DNA of 61,496 nucleotides from an uncultured Clostridia bacterium (GCA_947632585.1 CANRPS010000004.1:1-61496); one strand, 5' to 3'. Shown: positions 19,549 through 28,632, counted from the stretch's first letter. Notes: generated by a model not told the origin, from the letters alone. Numbers and translations are program-made.

Positions 19549-20499
19549 ATGACTTTAGATAAAATATCAGAAGAAATAAGAAAAGCAGAAAAAATTGTAA
19601 TATTAACCCATGAAGATCCAGATGGAGATGCTATGGGAAGTGCACTTGCACTTAACTTGGCAATTCAAAATCTTGGGAAAAAACCAGATGTAATAATACC
19701 AGAACATAACAAAATGTTTGACTTTTTGCCAGGTATTGATGAACTAAAAAAAGAATCTAATGTAGAGAAATATGATTTAGCAATAGCAGTAGATTCGGCA
19801 GATAGTAAAATATTAGAAGGATATGAAAAATATTTCGAAAAGGCTACACAAAAAATAGTTATAGATCACCATGGAAGTAACCAAATGTATGGAGACATTA
19901 ATTTTGTGAATCCAGTTGCTCCAGCTTGTTGCCAAATTTTAATAGGAATGTTTGACTATTTTAATACTAAAATAACGAAAGATATGGCTACCTGTATAAT
20001 GACAGGAATTGTAACTGATACTGGTGGATTTAATTATAATGCTACTTCTGAAACTTTTGAATTTGCAGCAGAGATACTACGAATTGGAGTTAATATTTCT
20101 GAAATATATAGAAGAACATTACGTACTAAAACAAAGGCAAGTTTTGAACTAAAAAAAATAGCAATAGATAGACTTGAATTATTAGAAGATGATAAAATTG
20201 CATTTACATATATAACTTCAAAAGATGAGAAAAAAGTAAATGCTGAAAGAGGAGATCATGAGGGAATAGTAGATATTGGAAAAGAAATAGAAAATGTAGA
20301 AGTATCAGTATTTTTACATGAAGTAGAAAATAAAGGATATAAAATTTCTTTAAGATCTTTAGAATATGTCAATGTTTCAGATGTTGCTATAATGTTTGGA
20401 GGAGGAGGACATGTAAAGGCAGCAGGTGCTTATGCAAATGGAACTCTTGAACAAATAAAAACAAAATTAATAAATGAAATAAAAAAACAATTAAAATAG
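19549..20499 (+). CDS. nrnA: DHH-family oligoribonuclease / pAp phosphatase NrnA
   Basis: This 316-residue DHH/DHHA1 phosphoesterase degrades short RNA oligonucleotides and pAp. The metal-binding motifs are in order: HEDPDGDAMGS, AVDSAD, IDHHGSN and DTGGFNY. The DHHA1 domain has GGGGHVKAAGAYANG. Its place between rbfA and truB is conserved in Firmicutes. Confidence 0.94.
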   Translation: MTLDKISEEIRKAEKIVILTHEDPDGDAMGSALALNLAIQNLGKKPDVIIPEHNKMFDFLPGIDELKKESNVEKYDLAIAVDSADSKILEGYEKYFEKATQKIVIDHHGSNQMYGDINFVNPVAPACCQILIGMFDYFNTKITKDMATCIMTGIVTDTGGFNYNATSETFEFAAEILRIGVNISEIYRRTLRTKTKASFELKKIAIDRLELLEDDKIAFTYITSKDEKKVNAERGDHEGIVDIGKEIENVEVSVFLHEVENKGYKISLRSLEYVNVSDVAIMFGGGGHVKAAGAYANGTLEQIKTKLINEIKKQLK

Positions 20500-20502
20500 T
20501 AT

Positions 20503-20556
20503 TAAGGACTAGCACTTTTTATATTAAAGCATATATAAAAAGAGTTAGTCCTTAAA
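20503..20556 (+). promoter_or_regulatory. Long hairpin between nrnA and truB
   Basis: TAAGGACTA pairs with TAGTCCTTA, and inner TTTTTATAT pairs with ATATAAAAA, giving a stem of about 20 bp with a small mismatch. No T-run follows, so it is probably an intra-operon processing or attenuation element. Confidence 0.45.
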
Positions 20557-20572
20557 TAAAGAGAGGATTTTT

Positions 20573-21446
20573 ATGGATGGAATATTAATTATAAATAAAG
20601 AACAAAATTGGACTTCAAATGATGTAGTTCAAAAAGTAAAGCATGTTTTACATGAAAAAGTTGGACATACTGGAACTTTAGATCCTTTAGCTACAGGAAT
20701 TTTGCCTTTATTAGTAGGAAAAGGAACATTACTTTCTAAGTATTTAATAAATCATGATAAGGAATATATTGCTAGAATAAAATTGGGATTAAAAACCTCT
20801 ACTCGGAGATAGCGAAGGAGATGTAATAGAAAAGAAAGAGGTTCCGAAAAATATTTTAGAAGAAACATATGTGAAAAAAATATTAGAAACATTTAAAGGA
20901 AAACAAAAACAAATTCCTCCAATGTATTCTGCAATAAAAGTGGAAGGAAAAAAACTATATGAATATGCAAGACAAGGAAAGATAGTAGACATTAAATCAA
21001 GAGATATTGAAATATATAATATAGAATTAGTTTCAGTTTTACCTCAAACGCAGGAAATAATATATAAAGTTAAATGTTCAAAAGGTACATATATAAGGAC
21101 TTTATCAGAAAACATTGCTGAAAAATTGGGATCGGTTGGTTTTATGAAAAGCCTAAATAGAACTATGGTTGGAAACTTTGAAATAAAAGATGCAGTAACT
21201 ATTTCTGAAATTGAAAAAAAAGAAATATTAGATAAAAAATTTATAACAATAGAAAAATTTTTTAAAGAAAATAATAAAATCATATTAAATGATACTGATC
21301 TAAAAAAATTTTTAAATGGAGTTAAATTAAGTATTAACATGCTAGATGGAATATATAGAGTTTATGATAAAAATAATATTTTTATTGGAGTGGGTATTTT
21401 AAATGAAAATGAATTTAAAAGAGATATTTGCATAGATAAATTTTAA
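20573..21446 (+). CDS. truB: tRNA pseudouridine-55 synthase, read through a +1 shift at CGG
   Basis: TruB makes pseudouridine 55 in the T-loop of tRNAs. The N-terminal part has GILIINKEQNWTSNDVVQKVK and the catalytic-aspartate motif GHTGTLDPLATGILPLLVG. At codon 78 frame 0 meets CGG and two codons later TAG. The +1 frame, from GGA at 20805, gives GDSEGDVIE, the usual continuation after KTxT, then PPMYSAIKVEGKKLYEYAR and the C-terminal domain. The joined product is 290 residues, the normal TruB length. Without the shift only a 79-residue inactive fragment would be made. Confidence 0.88.
20801..20807 (+). other. CGG +1 recoding site in truB
   Basis: ACT-CGG-A must be read ACT-(C)-GGA, giving KTST-GDSEG as in TruB homologues. 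The seven-base context ACTCGGA is the same as in tmcAL. Confidence 0.82.
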
Positions 21447-21477
21447 TTATCAATTTCAAATATTTTTTTGAAAATAC

Positions 21478-21506
21478 TTGCTATTTGTAAAAATATGAAA
21501 TATAAT
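21478..21506 (+). promoter_or_regulatory. Promoter of the HD-like/EndoQ pair
   Basis: TTGCTA and TATAAT with a 17-base spacer lie 34 bases before the start at 21540. Confidence 0.65.
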
Positions 21507-21539
21507 AAAAATGTATAGATGACACTTAGGAGGAAAAAT

Positions 21540-22409
21540 ATGGAAGATTTTGCAACTTATATATTAGAAGAAAAAGATTTAGCTCAAAAAATGATGATAA
21601 CATATTATTTATCCAAAAAGGCTGGCATATATTTTGATAAATCAATTGTTTTAAAAGCAGAAATAACAAAATTATTTATAGAATATATGAGACTAAATGT
21701 TGATGAAAATTTAGTTTTAACAGCAATGCTTTTATGTAATTGCAAAAAAGTAGAAAATTCTCAAAAGATAGGAAAGTTAGAAACATTTGCAAAAGAAGGT
21801 TCAGAATATTTGGCGGAATTAGGTTTTAATAGCTATTTCTGTAGAATATGTGAACAAATAAACAGATATAGTGGAAGTACACCAAGAGAAAGAGAAAGTG
21901 ATTTATTAGAAGTAGTAGATCAATTTACGGGATTAATTTTAAATAGAGTAGAAAGAACAGCTTTTTCTACTTTAGAAGCATTAGTTATTTTACAAGAAAA
22001 AAACTTTAAATATATAGATAATAGATATTTAGAATTATTTGACAGATTTGTAAAAGAAATGGAAAACATAACAATTAAAGAAAATATTGATGTACCTATA
22101 ATTCAAAAATTAGTACACTTACATAATAAAGAAGCAAATGTTAAAACATTTATTGCATCTATATTTAATAGATATGACGAAAGAATAAATGAAGCAATTA
22201 AGAAAAGTTTAAAGAAAAAATCTAAAAAAATACTTGAGCAAGAACATCAGATTGAACCTACAACACCTCAAAAAACAGCTACAGAAAAGATGAAGGAAAT
22301 CGTTGAATCAAATAGAGAAGCGGCTAAAGAAGCGAATAGAGCACTATTTAGTGAAGATACTGCTCAAAAAGTTTTAAACCACAAGTCGACATATAAAATG
22401 GAGGAATAA
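21540..22409 (+). CDS. Degenerate HD-GYP-like protein of unknown function
   Basis: The ATG at 21540 follows AGGAGG; the track start at 21519 lies before that site. The 289-residue product has an all-helical N-terminal region and then LLEVVDQFTGLILNRVERTAFSTLEALVILQEK, which resembles the end of an HD-GYP domain (normally AVADxYDALT...RPYR...EA). The HD metal histidines and GYP triad are not seen, so phosphodiesterase activity is doubtful. The C-terminal 80 residues are charged and probably coiled. It is one base from the EndoQ gene and probably co-translated. Confidence 0.55.
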   Translation: MEDFATYILEEKDLAQKMMITYYLSKKAGIYFDKSIVLKAEITKLFIEYMRLNVDENLVLTAMLLCNCKKVENSQKIGKLETFAKEGSEYLAELGFNSYFCRICEQINRYSGSTPRERESDLLEVVDQFTGLILNRVERTAFSTLEALVILQEKNFKYIDNRYLELFDRFVKEMENITIKENIDVPIIQKLVHLHNKEANVKTFIASIFNRYDERINEAIKKSLKKKSKKILEQEHQIEPTTPQKTATEKMKEIVESNREAAKEANRALFSEDTAQKVLNHKSTYKMEE

Positions 22410-22410
22410 G

Positions 22411-23601
22411 ATGTACGAAATATTCGCGGATTTACATATACATATTGGAAGATCTGAAAATGGAAAGCCTGTTAAAATAACAGGTGCAAAAAGTTTGAAT
22501 TTTACAAATATAGCAAAAGAATGCTTTAATAGAAAAGGAATACAGGTAGCAGGTATTATCGATTGTGCCTCGCCTTATGTTATAGAAGATATAGAAAACT
22601 TTTTAAAATCTGGAGACGCATATGAATTAAAAGATGGAGGAATAATTTACAAAGATAAAGTTTGCATATTACTAGGTAGCGAAGTAGAAACATCTGAAAA
22701 AGGCAGGAACGGAAAATTAGGTAGCGCACATAATGTGTGCTTTTTTCCATATTTAAAAGATATTAAAGGATTTTCAAGTGAACTTTCTAGACATTTAAAA
22801 AATATAACTTTAAGCACTCAACGTACAGATCTATCTGGATATGAGTTAATTGATATTGTGGAAAAATATAATGGAATACTAATTCCAGCTCATATATTTA
22901 CTCCACATAAAAGCTATTATGGAAATTGTACAGATAGACTAGAAAATATATTTAAAGAAAAATATAACAAAATTTTTGCAGTTGAACTTGGATTGAGTTC
23001 AGACACTTTTTTAGCAGATGAGATATCTGAACTAGAAAATAAGACTTTTGTAACAAACTCAGACGCTCATTCTCTTCCTAGAATTGCAAGAGAATATAAT
23101 AAAATGTTAGTTAAAGATATTTCTTTTAAGGAAATAGTTAAAGCTCTAAAAAATGAAGATGGAAGAAAAGTTTTAGCTAATTATGGATTAGATCCCAAAC
23201 TTGGAAAATATCATAGAAGTTTTTGCGAAGATTGTAATGATTCTATAGAAATTGATGAGGCAGCAACTATTTGCCCTAAATGTGGAGGGCAAAACATTAC
23301 TTTTGGAGTTTTTGATAGAATTGAATTAATAAAGGATAAAAAAGAAACTAAAAGTCCAATTCATAGACCACCATATATTTATCAAGTACCTTTAACTTTT
23401 ATTCCAGGAGTTGGTGGAAAAACAATTGATAAATTGCTTGACCATTTTGAAACAGAGATGAATATATTACATAAAGCGACTAAGGATGATTTAGAAGCTG
23501 TAGTAGGGGAAAAAGTTGCTAGTAATATAATAAATAGTATTACAGGAAATGTGCATGTTCATTCTGGAGGCGGAGGAGTTTACGGAAAAGTATCATTATA
23601 A
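22411..23601 (+). CDS. Endonuclease Q family protein (PHP domain, zinc ribbon, HhH)
   Basis: This 396-residue protein has a PHP-type metal-binding N terminus (DLHIHIGRS), LIPAHIFTP and TNSDAHSLPR. A zinc ribbon follows (FCEDC, then CPKCGG, residues ~272-295). At the end are helix-hairpin-helix elements (FIPGVGGKTIDKLLDHF). EndoQ-family enzymes cut DNA 5' of deaminated bases. The assignment is by motif layout only. It follows its partner by one base and ends at a strong terminator. Confidence 0.82.
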   Translation: MYEIFADLHIHIGRSENGKPVKITGAKSLNFTNIAKECFNRKGIQVAGIIDCASPYVIEDIENFLKSGDAYELKDGGIIYKDKVCILLGSEVETSEKGRNGKLGSAHNVCFFPYLKDIKGFSSELSRHLKNITLSTQRTDLSGYELIDIVEKYNGILIPAHIFTPHKSYYGNCTDRLENIFKEKYNKIFAVELGLSSDTFLADEISELENKTFVTNSDAHSLPRIAREYNKMLVKDISFKEIVKALKNEDGRKVLANYGLDPKLGKYHRSFCEDCNDSIEIDEAATICPKCGGQNITFGVFDRIELIKDKKETKSPIHRPPYIYQVPLTFIPGVGGKTIDKLLDHFETEMNILHKATKDDLEAVVGEKVASNIINSITGNVHVHSGGGGVYGKVSL

Positions 23602-23607
23602 TGATAA

Positions 23608-23651
23608 AAAATATACCCTTAAATGTTTGAAACATTTAAGGGTATATTTTT
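23608..23651 (+). terminator. Strong terminator after EndoQ gene
   Basis: AAATATACCCTTAAATG pairs with CATTTAAGGGTATATTT, a stem of about 18 bp that ends in a short T-run. Confidence 0.85.
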
Positions 23652-23667
23652 ACGTATTTGGAAAAAT

Positions 23668-23696
23668 TTGACTTTTTGTATAAATAATGATATAAT
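23668..23696 (+). promoter_or_regulatory. Promoter of the RNase J gene
   Basis: TTGACT and TATAAT are 17 bases apart. The leader of about 150 bases contains an 11-bp hairpin (AAATTAAGGCA/TGCCTTAATTT, 23766-23790) that may stabilise or regulate the mRNA. Confidence 0.75.
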
Positions 23697-23852
23697 AATA
23701 GACGAAATAAATGAGATTTTAAACCAAAAAATGAATGAGATAAATTAAATATAAATTAGATTTTTAAATTAAGGCAATCTGCCTTAATTTAAAAGTCATT
23801 TGTTTATGTGTTTAAAATTAATTAAAAGACTAAAAAGGAGAAAACGAACAAA

Positions 23853-25721
23853 ATGGAAGAAAATAAAGAAATGACAAGAGAAAATGGTGGAATTAGAAAC
23901 ATCCATAGAAAAAAAATGCCAAAGAAAAATTATAACAAAAAAGAAATAAAAAAAGAAGAAAGCAAAATACCAGAAACAATCATAAAGAAAGAATATAGTC
24001 AAATTGAGAGAACAAAAAAAAGACCTAAAAAAACAAATAAAGTAGAGATAACAAAGGAAATTAATACAAAATTAAAAATAATACCTTTAGGTGGATTACA
24101 TGAGGTAGGAAAAAACATAACAGTTTTTCAATATGAAGATGAAATGATTGTTGTAGATTGTGGACTTTCGTTTCCAGAAGATGATATGCTTGGTGTAGAT
24201 TTAGTTATACCAGATATAACTTATATTGTAAAAAATCAAGAAAAATTAAAGGGAATGATAATTACACATGGGCATGAAGACCATATAGGAAGTGTGCCAT
24301 ATTTTTTAAAGCAAGTAAATACTCCAATTTATGGAACAAAATTAACATTAGGATTAATAAAGAATAAACTTGAAGAACATAAACTAGAAGCTTCTACTGA
24401 ATTAAATGAAGTAAATTCGGGAGAAACAATAAGACTTGGTAAGTATTTTAGGGTAGAATTTATTCAAAGTTCACATAGTATTCCTGATTCTGTAATGCTT
24501 GCTATTCATACTCCTATTGGAACAATAATACATACAGGAGACTTTAAAGTTGACTTTACTCCAATGGATGGAAGAATTATGGATTTCGGAAGACTTGCTG
24601 AACTTGGAAATCAAGGAGTGTTGGCATTAATGTCAGACTCTACAAATGCTGAAAGAAAAGGCTTTACAATGTCAGAAAGTACAGTCGGAGAGGTCTTTGA
24701 AAAGTTATTTGCAAATTGCATGAAAAGAATTGTGGTTGCAACATTTGCATCAAATGTGCACAGAGTACAACAAATTGTAAATTGTGCAATTAAATATGGA
24801 AGAAAAATAGCAGTTTGTGGCAGAAGTATGGTAAATATGATAGAAACTGCTAGAACATTAGGGTATATGGATTGTCCAGATAATTTATTTATAGATATAG
24901 ATATGATAAATAATTATACTGATGATAGACTTCTTATTATAACAACAGGAAGTCAAGGTGAAACCATGTCTGCACTAACTAGAATGGCAACAGGAACTCA
25001 CAGGAAAGTAAAAATTACACCAAATGACTTAGTAATTATTTCTGCTAATCCTATTCCAGGAAATGAAAAAAACGTATCAAAAGTGATAGATTCACTTATG
25101 CAAATAGGGGCTGAAGTAGTATATTCAGCATTGGAAGATGTTCATGTTTCAGGACATGCTTGTCAAGAAGAGCAAAAATTAATTTTAGCTTTAACAAAAC
25201 CAAAATATTTTATACCTATACATGGAGAGTATAGACATTTAATGGCACATAGTGAAACTGCAAAAGTAATGGGAATATTAAGTGAAAATATATTAAAACT
25301 AGAAAATGGAAAGGTATTAGAAATAAATGAATCTAGTGCTGAGTTTACAGGTAATGTACAATCTGGAATAATTTTAGTAGATGGTTTAGGAATAGGTGAT
25401 GTAGGAAATGTTGTATTAAGAGATCGTCAACATTTGTCACAAGATGGATTAATAATAGTTGTATTGACAATGGATAGTAGCAGTGGAGAAGTTGTTGCTG
25501 GTCCTGATGTTATCTCAAGAGGATTTGTATATGTAAGAGAATCTGAAAATGTAATGGAAGATATAAAACAGGTTGTAAGATATAAAGTACGTGAATTTGA
25601 AGAACAAGGAATACGCGATTGGGGAACTATCAAAAATTCTATAAGAGAAGATTTGAGGGAATATATTTTTGGTAAAACAAAACGTAATCCAATGATTATA
25701 CCAATTGTTATGGAAATATAA
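23853..25721 (+). CDS. rnj: Ribonuclease J
   Basis: This 622-residue metallo-beta-lactamase/beta-CASP RNase has the zinc motif THGHEDHIGS, SHSIPDS, HTGDFK, and the late VHVSGHACQEE and IPIHGEYRH motifs. It acts in mRNA decay and rRNA processing. The first ~70 residues are an extra, lysine- and arginine-rich tail before the usual core start (LKIIPLGGLHEVGKNI). The tail may bind RNA or the membrane (inference). Confidence 0.93.
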   Translation: MEENKEMTRENGGIRNIHRKKMPKKNYNKKEIKKEESKIPETIIKKEYSQIERTKKRPKKTNKVEITKEINTKLKIIPLGGLHEVGKNITVFQYEDEMIVVDCGLSFPEDDMLGVDLVIPDITYIVKNQEKLKGMIITHGHEDHIGSVPYFLKQVNTPIYGTKLTLGLIKNKLEEHKLEASTELNEVNSGETIRLGKYFRVEFIQSSHSIPDSVMLAIHTPIGTIIHTGDFKVDFTPMDGRIMDFGRLAELGNQGVLALMSDSTNAERKGFTMSESTVGEVFEKLFANCMKRIVVATFASNVHRVQQIVNCAIKYGRKIAVCGRSMVNMIETARTLGYMDCPDNLFIDIDMINNYTDDRLLIITTGSQGETMSALTRMATGTHRKVKITPNDLVIISANPIPGNEKNVSKVIDSLMQIGAEVVYSALEDVHVSGHACQEEQKLILALTKPKYFIPIHGEYRHLMAHSETAKVMGILSENILKLENGKVLEINESSAEFTGNVQSGIILVDGLGIGDVGNVVLRDRQHLSQDGLIIVVLTMDSSSGEVVAGPDVISRGFVYVRESENVMEDIKQVVRYKVREFEEQGIRDWGTIKNSIREDLREYIFGKTKRNPMIIPIVMEI

Positions 25722-25728
25722 TTAAAAT

Positions 25729-25756
25729 AATACCAAGTAATTACTTGGTATTGTTT
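25729..25756. terminator. Bidirectional terminator between rnj and spoIIID
   Basis: AATACCAAGTAA and TTACTTGGTATT form a perfect palindrome with T/A-rich flanks on both sides, serving the two convergent genes. Confidence 0.75.
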
Positions 25757-25760
25757 TAAT

Positions 25761-26033
25761 TCATTTTCTATTTTCTTTTTCTTTTTCTTTTATGTATTTT
25801 AATTTTGTTGCCATTCCTCCACGAATGTGTCTTTGAGATTTATTTTTGTCTAAAACTATTCTAACCTCTTTAGCTAAAATAGGATTTATTTTTAAGAGCC
25901 TGTCAGATACATCCTTATGCACAGTACTTTTAGAAATCCCATATTTTTTGGCTGTTCCTCGTACAGTGTCTTTTGAATTTATGATATATTGTGCTAATTC
26001 TATAGCACGTTCTTCTATTGCGTAATTTTTCAT
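25761..26033 (-). CDS. spoIIID: Sporulation transcription factor SpoIIID
   Basis: The start ATG at 26033 lies seven bases after GGAGG and gives MKNYAIEERAIELAQYI; the track start upstream is not preceded by such a site. The 90-residue product has the SpoIIID HTH (TVRGTAKKYGISKSTVHKDVSDRL) and a basic tail. It controls mother-cell genes during sporulation, which fits the other sporulation genes in the window. Confidence 0.95.
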   Translation of the reverse strand: MKNYAIEERAIELAQYIINSKDTVRGTAKKYGISKSTVHKDVSDRLLKINPILAKEVRIVLDKNKSQRHIRGGMATKLKYIKEKEKENRK

Positions 26034-26090
26034 AAAGAAGACCTCCATATAAGAATACTTTTGTTTAATTGTATTCAAAAAAATTAATTG

Positions 26091-26120
26091 ATAGAACAAA
26101 AGAAATTAATAGAACAAAAG
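26091..26120. repeat. Direct repeat ATAGAACAAAAG upstream of spoIIID
   Basis: Two identical 12-base copies start 18 bases apart in the region shared by divergent spoIIID and maf. Phased copies suggest a protein-binding site, possibly autoregulatory, but the consensus is unknown to me. Confidence 0.35.
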
Positions 26121-26206
26121 TGATTATTTAAAGGTTATAAGAAATATGTTAATTGACAAATATGAAAAATTATGTTAAATCATAAGGAGTAACGGAGGTA
26201 AAAAAA

Positions 26207-26785
26207 ATGAAATTTATATTAGCATCAAACTCACCTAGAAGAAAAGAGTTAATGAAATTAATAGTACCAGAATTTGAAATAAAGGTAAGTAATATTGATG
26301 AAAAATTGGAAAATGGATTTACTCCTGATGAGCAAGTGAAAAATTTAGCATTTAAAAAAGCCAAAGACATTTATAATAAAACTATTGGAGACAGAATAAT
26401 TATTGGTTCTGATACAATAGTGTATAAAGATGGTAAAATATATGGCAAACCAAAAGATGAACAAGATGCTAAAAAAATGATAAAAGAATTAACGACAGGA
26501 AATAGAATTCATAGCGTATTTACAGGAGTAAGTGTTATTATAGAAGAAAAAGGTTATTATAAAGAATATAATACATTTGATGAAACAAAAGTATATTTAA
26601 AAAATATGTCTGATGAAGAAATTGAAAGATGGATAAATACTGGAAATGCTATGGACAAAGCAGGTGCATATGGTATACAAAATGAATTTTGTGCCTTTGT
26701 AGACAAAATAGATGGAAATTATAATACTATAGTTGGACTTCCAGTACACAAAGTTTATGACATAATTAAAAACTATATAAATTAG
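26207..26785 (+). CDS. maf: Maf-family nucleotide pyrophosphatase
   Basis: This 192-residue protein has the Maf signature LASNSPRRKELM, the SDTIVYKDG motif and KAGAYGIQ. Maf hydrolyses dTTP/UTP or related nucleotides and is linked to septum formation. A GGAGGT site precedes the ATG. The next gene follows after 17 bp. Confidence 0.93.
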   Translation: MKFILASNSPRRKELMKLIVPEFEIKVSNIDEKLENGFTPDEQVKNLAFKKAKDIYNKTIGDRIIIGSDTIVYKDGKIYGKPKDEQDAKKMIKELTTGNRIHSVFTGVSVIIEEKGYYKEYNTFDETKVYLKNMSDEEIERWINTGNAMDKAGAYGIQNEFCAFVDKIDGNYNTIVGLPVHKVYDIIKNYIN

Positions 26786-26802
26786 TAAAAGGAGAAGAAT
26801 AT

Positions 26803-27360
26803 ATGAGATATTTTAAAAAGTTAGTTGGAGAAAAATTATATTTATCTCCCAGAAGTAGCGAAGATGTAGAATTATATACAAAATGGCTAAATGATTTTGA
26901 GACAACAGATTATATTGGGAAAAGTAGAGATTTTATAACCTTGGATGGAGAAAAAAAGTATTTAGAAGAACCTATAGAAGCTTATGTATTTTCAATTGTT
27001 ACACTTGACGAAGATAAAATGATAGGAAACATAAGTCTAGAAAAAATTGATCATTTAAATCAAAGGGGAACTCTTGGTATTTTCATAGGAGAAAAGGACT
27101 ATAGAGGAAAAGGCTATGGAACAGAAGCCATAAAATTAATTTTAGATTATGGATTTAATTATTTAAATTTGAAAAATATTAAGCTTGATTTAATGGAATT
27201 TAATGAAAGAGCATATTTCTGTTATAAAAAGTGTGGATTTAAAGAATATGGTAGAAGAAGAAAATGTAATTTCTTAAATGGTAGATATTATGATACTATA
27301 GAAATGGATATTTTAGCAGAAGAATTTCAAGGACACTATATAAAAAATAAAAATATATAA
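26803..27360 (+). CDS. GNAT acetyltransferase (RimJ/RimL-like)
   Basis: This 185-residue protein has the GNAT acetyl-CoA motif with IGEKDYRGKGYGTEAIKLIL and the C-terminal NERAYFCYKKCGFKEYG typical of RimJ/RimL-like enzymes. The substrate cannot be told from sequence; N-terminal protein acetylation or small-molecule acetylation are both possible. Confidence 0.85.
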   Translation: MRYFKKLVGEKLYLSPRSSEDVELYTKWLNDFETTDYIGKSRDFITLDGEKKYLEEPIEAYVFSIVTLDEDKMIGNISLEKIDHLNQRGTLGIFIGEKDYRGKGYGTEAIKLILDYGFNYLNLKNIKLDLMEFNERAYFCYKKCGFKEYGRRRKCNFLNGRYYDTIEMDILAEEFQGHYIKNKNI

Positions 27361-27379
27361 TTTAAAAATATATAGAAAT

Positions 27380-27414
27380 ACGTCACATATTAAGCTATGC
27401 TTAATATGTGACGT
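27380..27414 (+). terminator. Perfect 16-bp hairpin after the acetyltransferase gene
   Basis: ACGTCACATATTAAGC and GCTTAATATGTGACGT surround TAT. It lies between convergent genes and ends in TTATTT; probably a bidirectional terminator. Confidence 0.65.
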
Positions 27415-27421
27415 TATTTAG

Positions 27422-27595
27422 TCAAACTTGACTCAAAAAGAGAAGCCATCCGACGAAAATGGAAGTTGAAATCAAAAAGACTAGTACATTGATCAGGATG
27501 TAATGACGATGCTTTTGAAGACCAAATGTTGTGTAGAAAACAGGGCATACTACTATTAAAAATAGCATTATACCGATTAGCTGAGTGCGGGTCAT
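27422..27595 (-). CDS. Small two-helix membrane protein, foreign-looking
   Basis: I choose ATG at 27595, ten bases after AAAGGAG; the track start is upstream of that site. The 57-residue product (MTRTQLIGIMLFLIVVC...) has two membrane helices joined by a basic loop (QKHRHY). Codon use includes ACC, CGC, CAG, CTG, GTC and TTC, richer in G+C than its neighbours, so recent transfer is likely. Hairpins sit on either side (27622-27648 and 27653-27669). Function unknown. Confidence 0.5.
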   Translation of the reverse strand: MTRTQLIGIMLFLIVVCPVFYTTFGLQKHRHYILINVLVFLISTSIFVGWLLFLSQV

Positions 27596-27817
27596 TGGGG
27601 CATGTCTCCTTTCTCTTTTTATAATCACAACAAAAGTGATTTTTTTTTGCTTAATGCCTTCAGCATTAGGTCATGACAATTATTATAGCATAAAATATAC
27701 TAAAAGTAAATTTTAACAAAGATAGTTTAAGTTATACTATTGAAAAGATAAATAATATATGATAAAAATAAATAAACAAAGACAAATAGACAATAAATTT
27801 TGAACAGAGGGGGAAAA

Positions 27818-28580
27818 ATGGGAAGAAGAAAAAAGAGTAATATACCTAATACATTAAAATTTACAATTGCAATATTTTTTTTAATTATAGCAATTGGGTA
27901 TGTAGGTATTGATCAAGGTTTAAATAATAAAATCATTAATGAAGATATAGAAAATACTCAACTTGTTAGCAATAATATTGATTTAAGTAGTATTCCTGAA
28001 TTTAACAATACTCCTTATGTGGAAATAAATAATAATATTCCTTATTTTACAGAAGAAGATTATACTACAGAAAATTTTGAAAACTATTCAGAATTAGATT
28101 ATTTAGGTAGATGTGGTGTAGCTTATGCTAACATTTGTACATATACTATGCCTAAAAAAGGTGAAAAAAGAGGAAGTATTAGCAATATTAAACCTACTGG
28201 TTGGATTCAAAGTTATTATAAAAATGTTATTAAAGAAGAACATTTATATGAAAGATGTCATTTAATCGGATGGCAATTAGGGTCAGAAAATGATAATAGA
28301 CTAAATTTGATAACAGGAACAGGCTATATGAATGTAGAAGGTATGTTGCCTTTTGAAAATAAAGTTGATGATTACATAGAAAATAATGAAAACAACCATG
28401 TATTATATAGAGTTACTCCAATTTTTGAAGGTACTAATATGGTGGCAAATGGGGTAGAAATGGAAGCATATTCAGTAGAAGATAATGGAAAAGGTGTATG
28501 TTTTAATATATATTGTTATAATGTTCAACCAGGTATTAATATAGATTATGCAACTCGGTGAAAGCAAATTAATAGAATGA
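27818..28580 (+). CDS. Secreted DNA/RNA non-specific endonuclease, +1 shift at CGG near the C terminus
   Basis: The ATG at 27818 follows AGAGGGGG. An N-terminal membrane anchor (residues ~10-30) leads to a DNA-entry-nuclease-like domain with RCHLIGWQLGSENDNRLNLITGTGYMN, where the histidine is the likely catalytic base. Frame 0 reaches IDYAT then CGG at 28556 and TGA. The +1 frame adds GESKLIE, giving the family-typical IDYATGES ending and a 253-residue product. The unshifted form would lack only seven residues, so both may be active. A TTGAAA-17-TAAAAA element at 27740 may be its promoter. Confidence 0.82.
28553..28559 (+). other. CGG +1 recoding site in the nuclease gene
   Basis: ACT-CGG-T (followed by GA) is read ACT-(C)-GGT-GAA. 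The frame-0 codon after CGG is TGA. Confidence 0.68.
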
Positions 28581-28598
28581 TGTAAATTTATATTTTAG

Positions 28599-28632
28599 AT
28601 AGAGAAGTTATTTTATAATTTCTCTATTTTTT
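28599..28632 (+). terminator. Terminator after the nuclease gene
   Basis: TAGAGAA and TTCTCTA form a stem with further A-T pairs inside, followed by six T residues. Confidence 0.8.

Noticed and set aside
19002-19550. Minus-strand ORF opposite rbfA
   Set aside because: Shadow ORF; the plus strand encodes infB and rbfA with conserved motifs.
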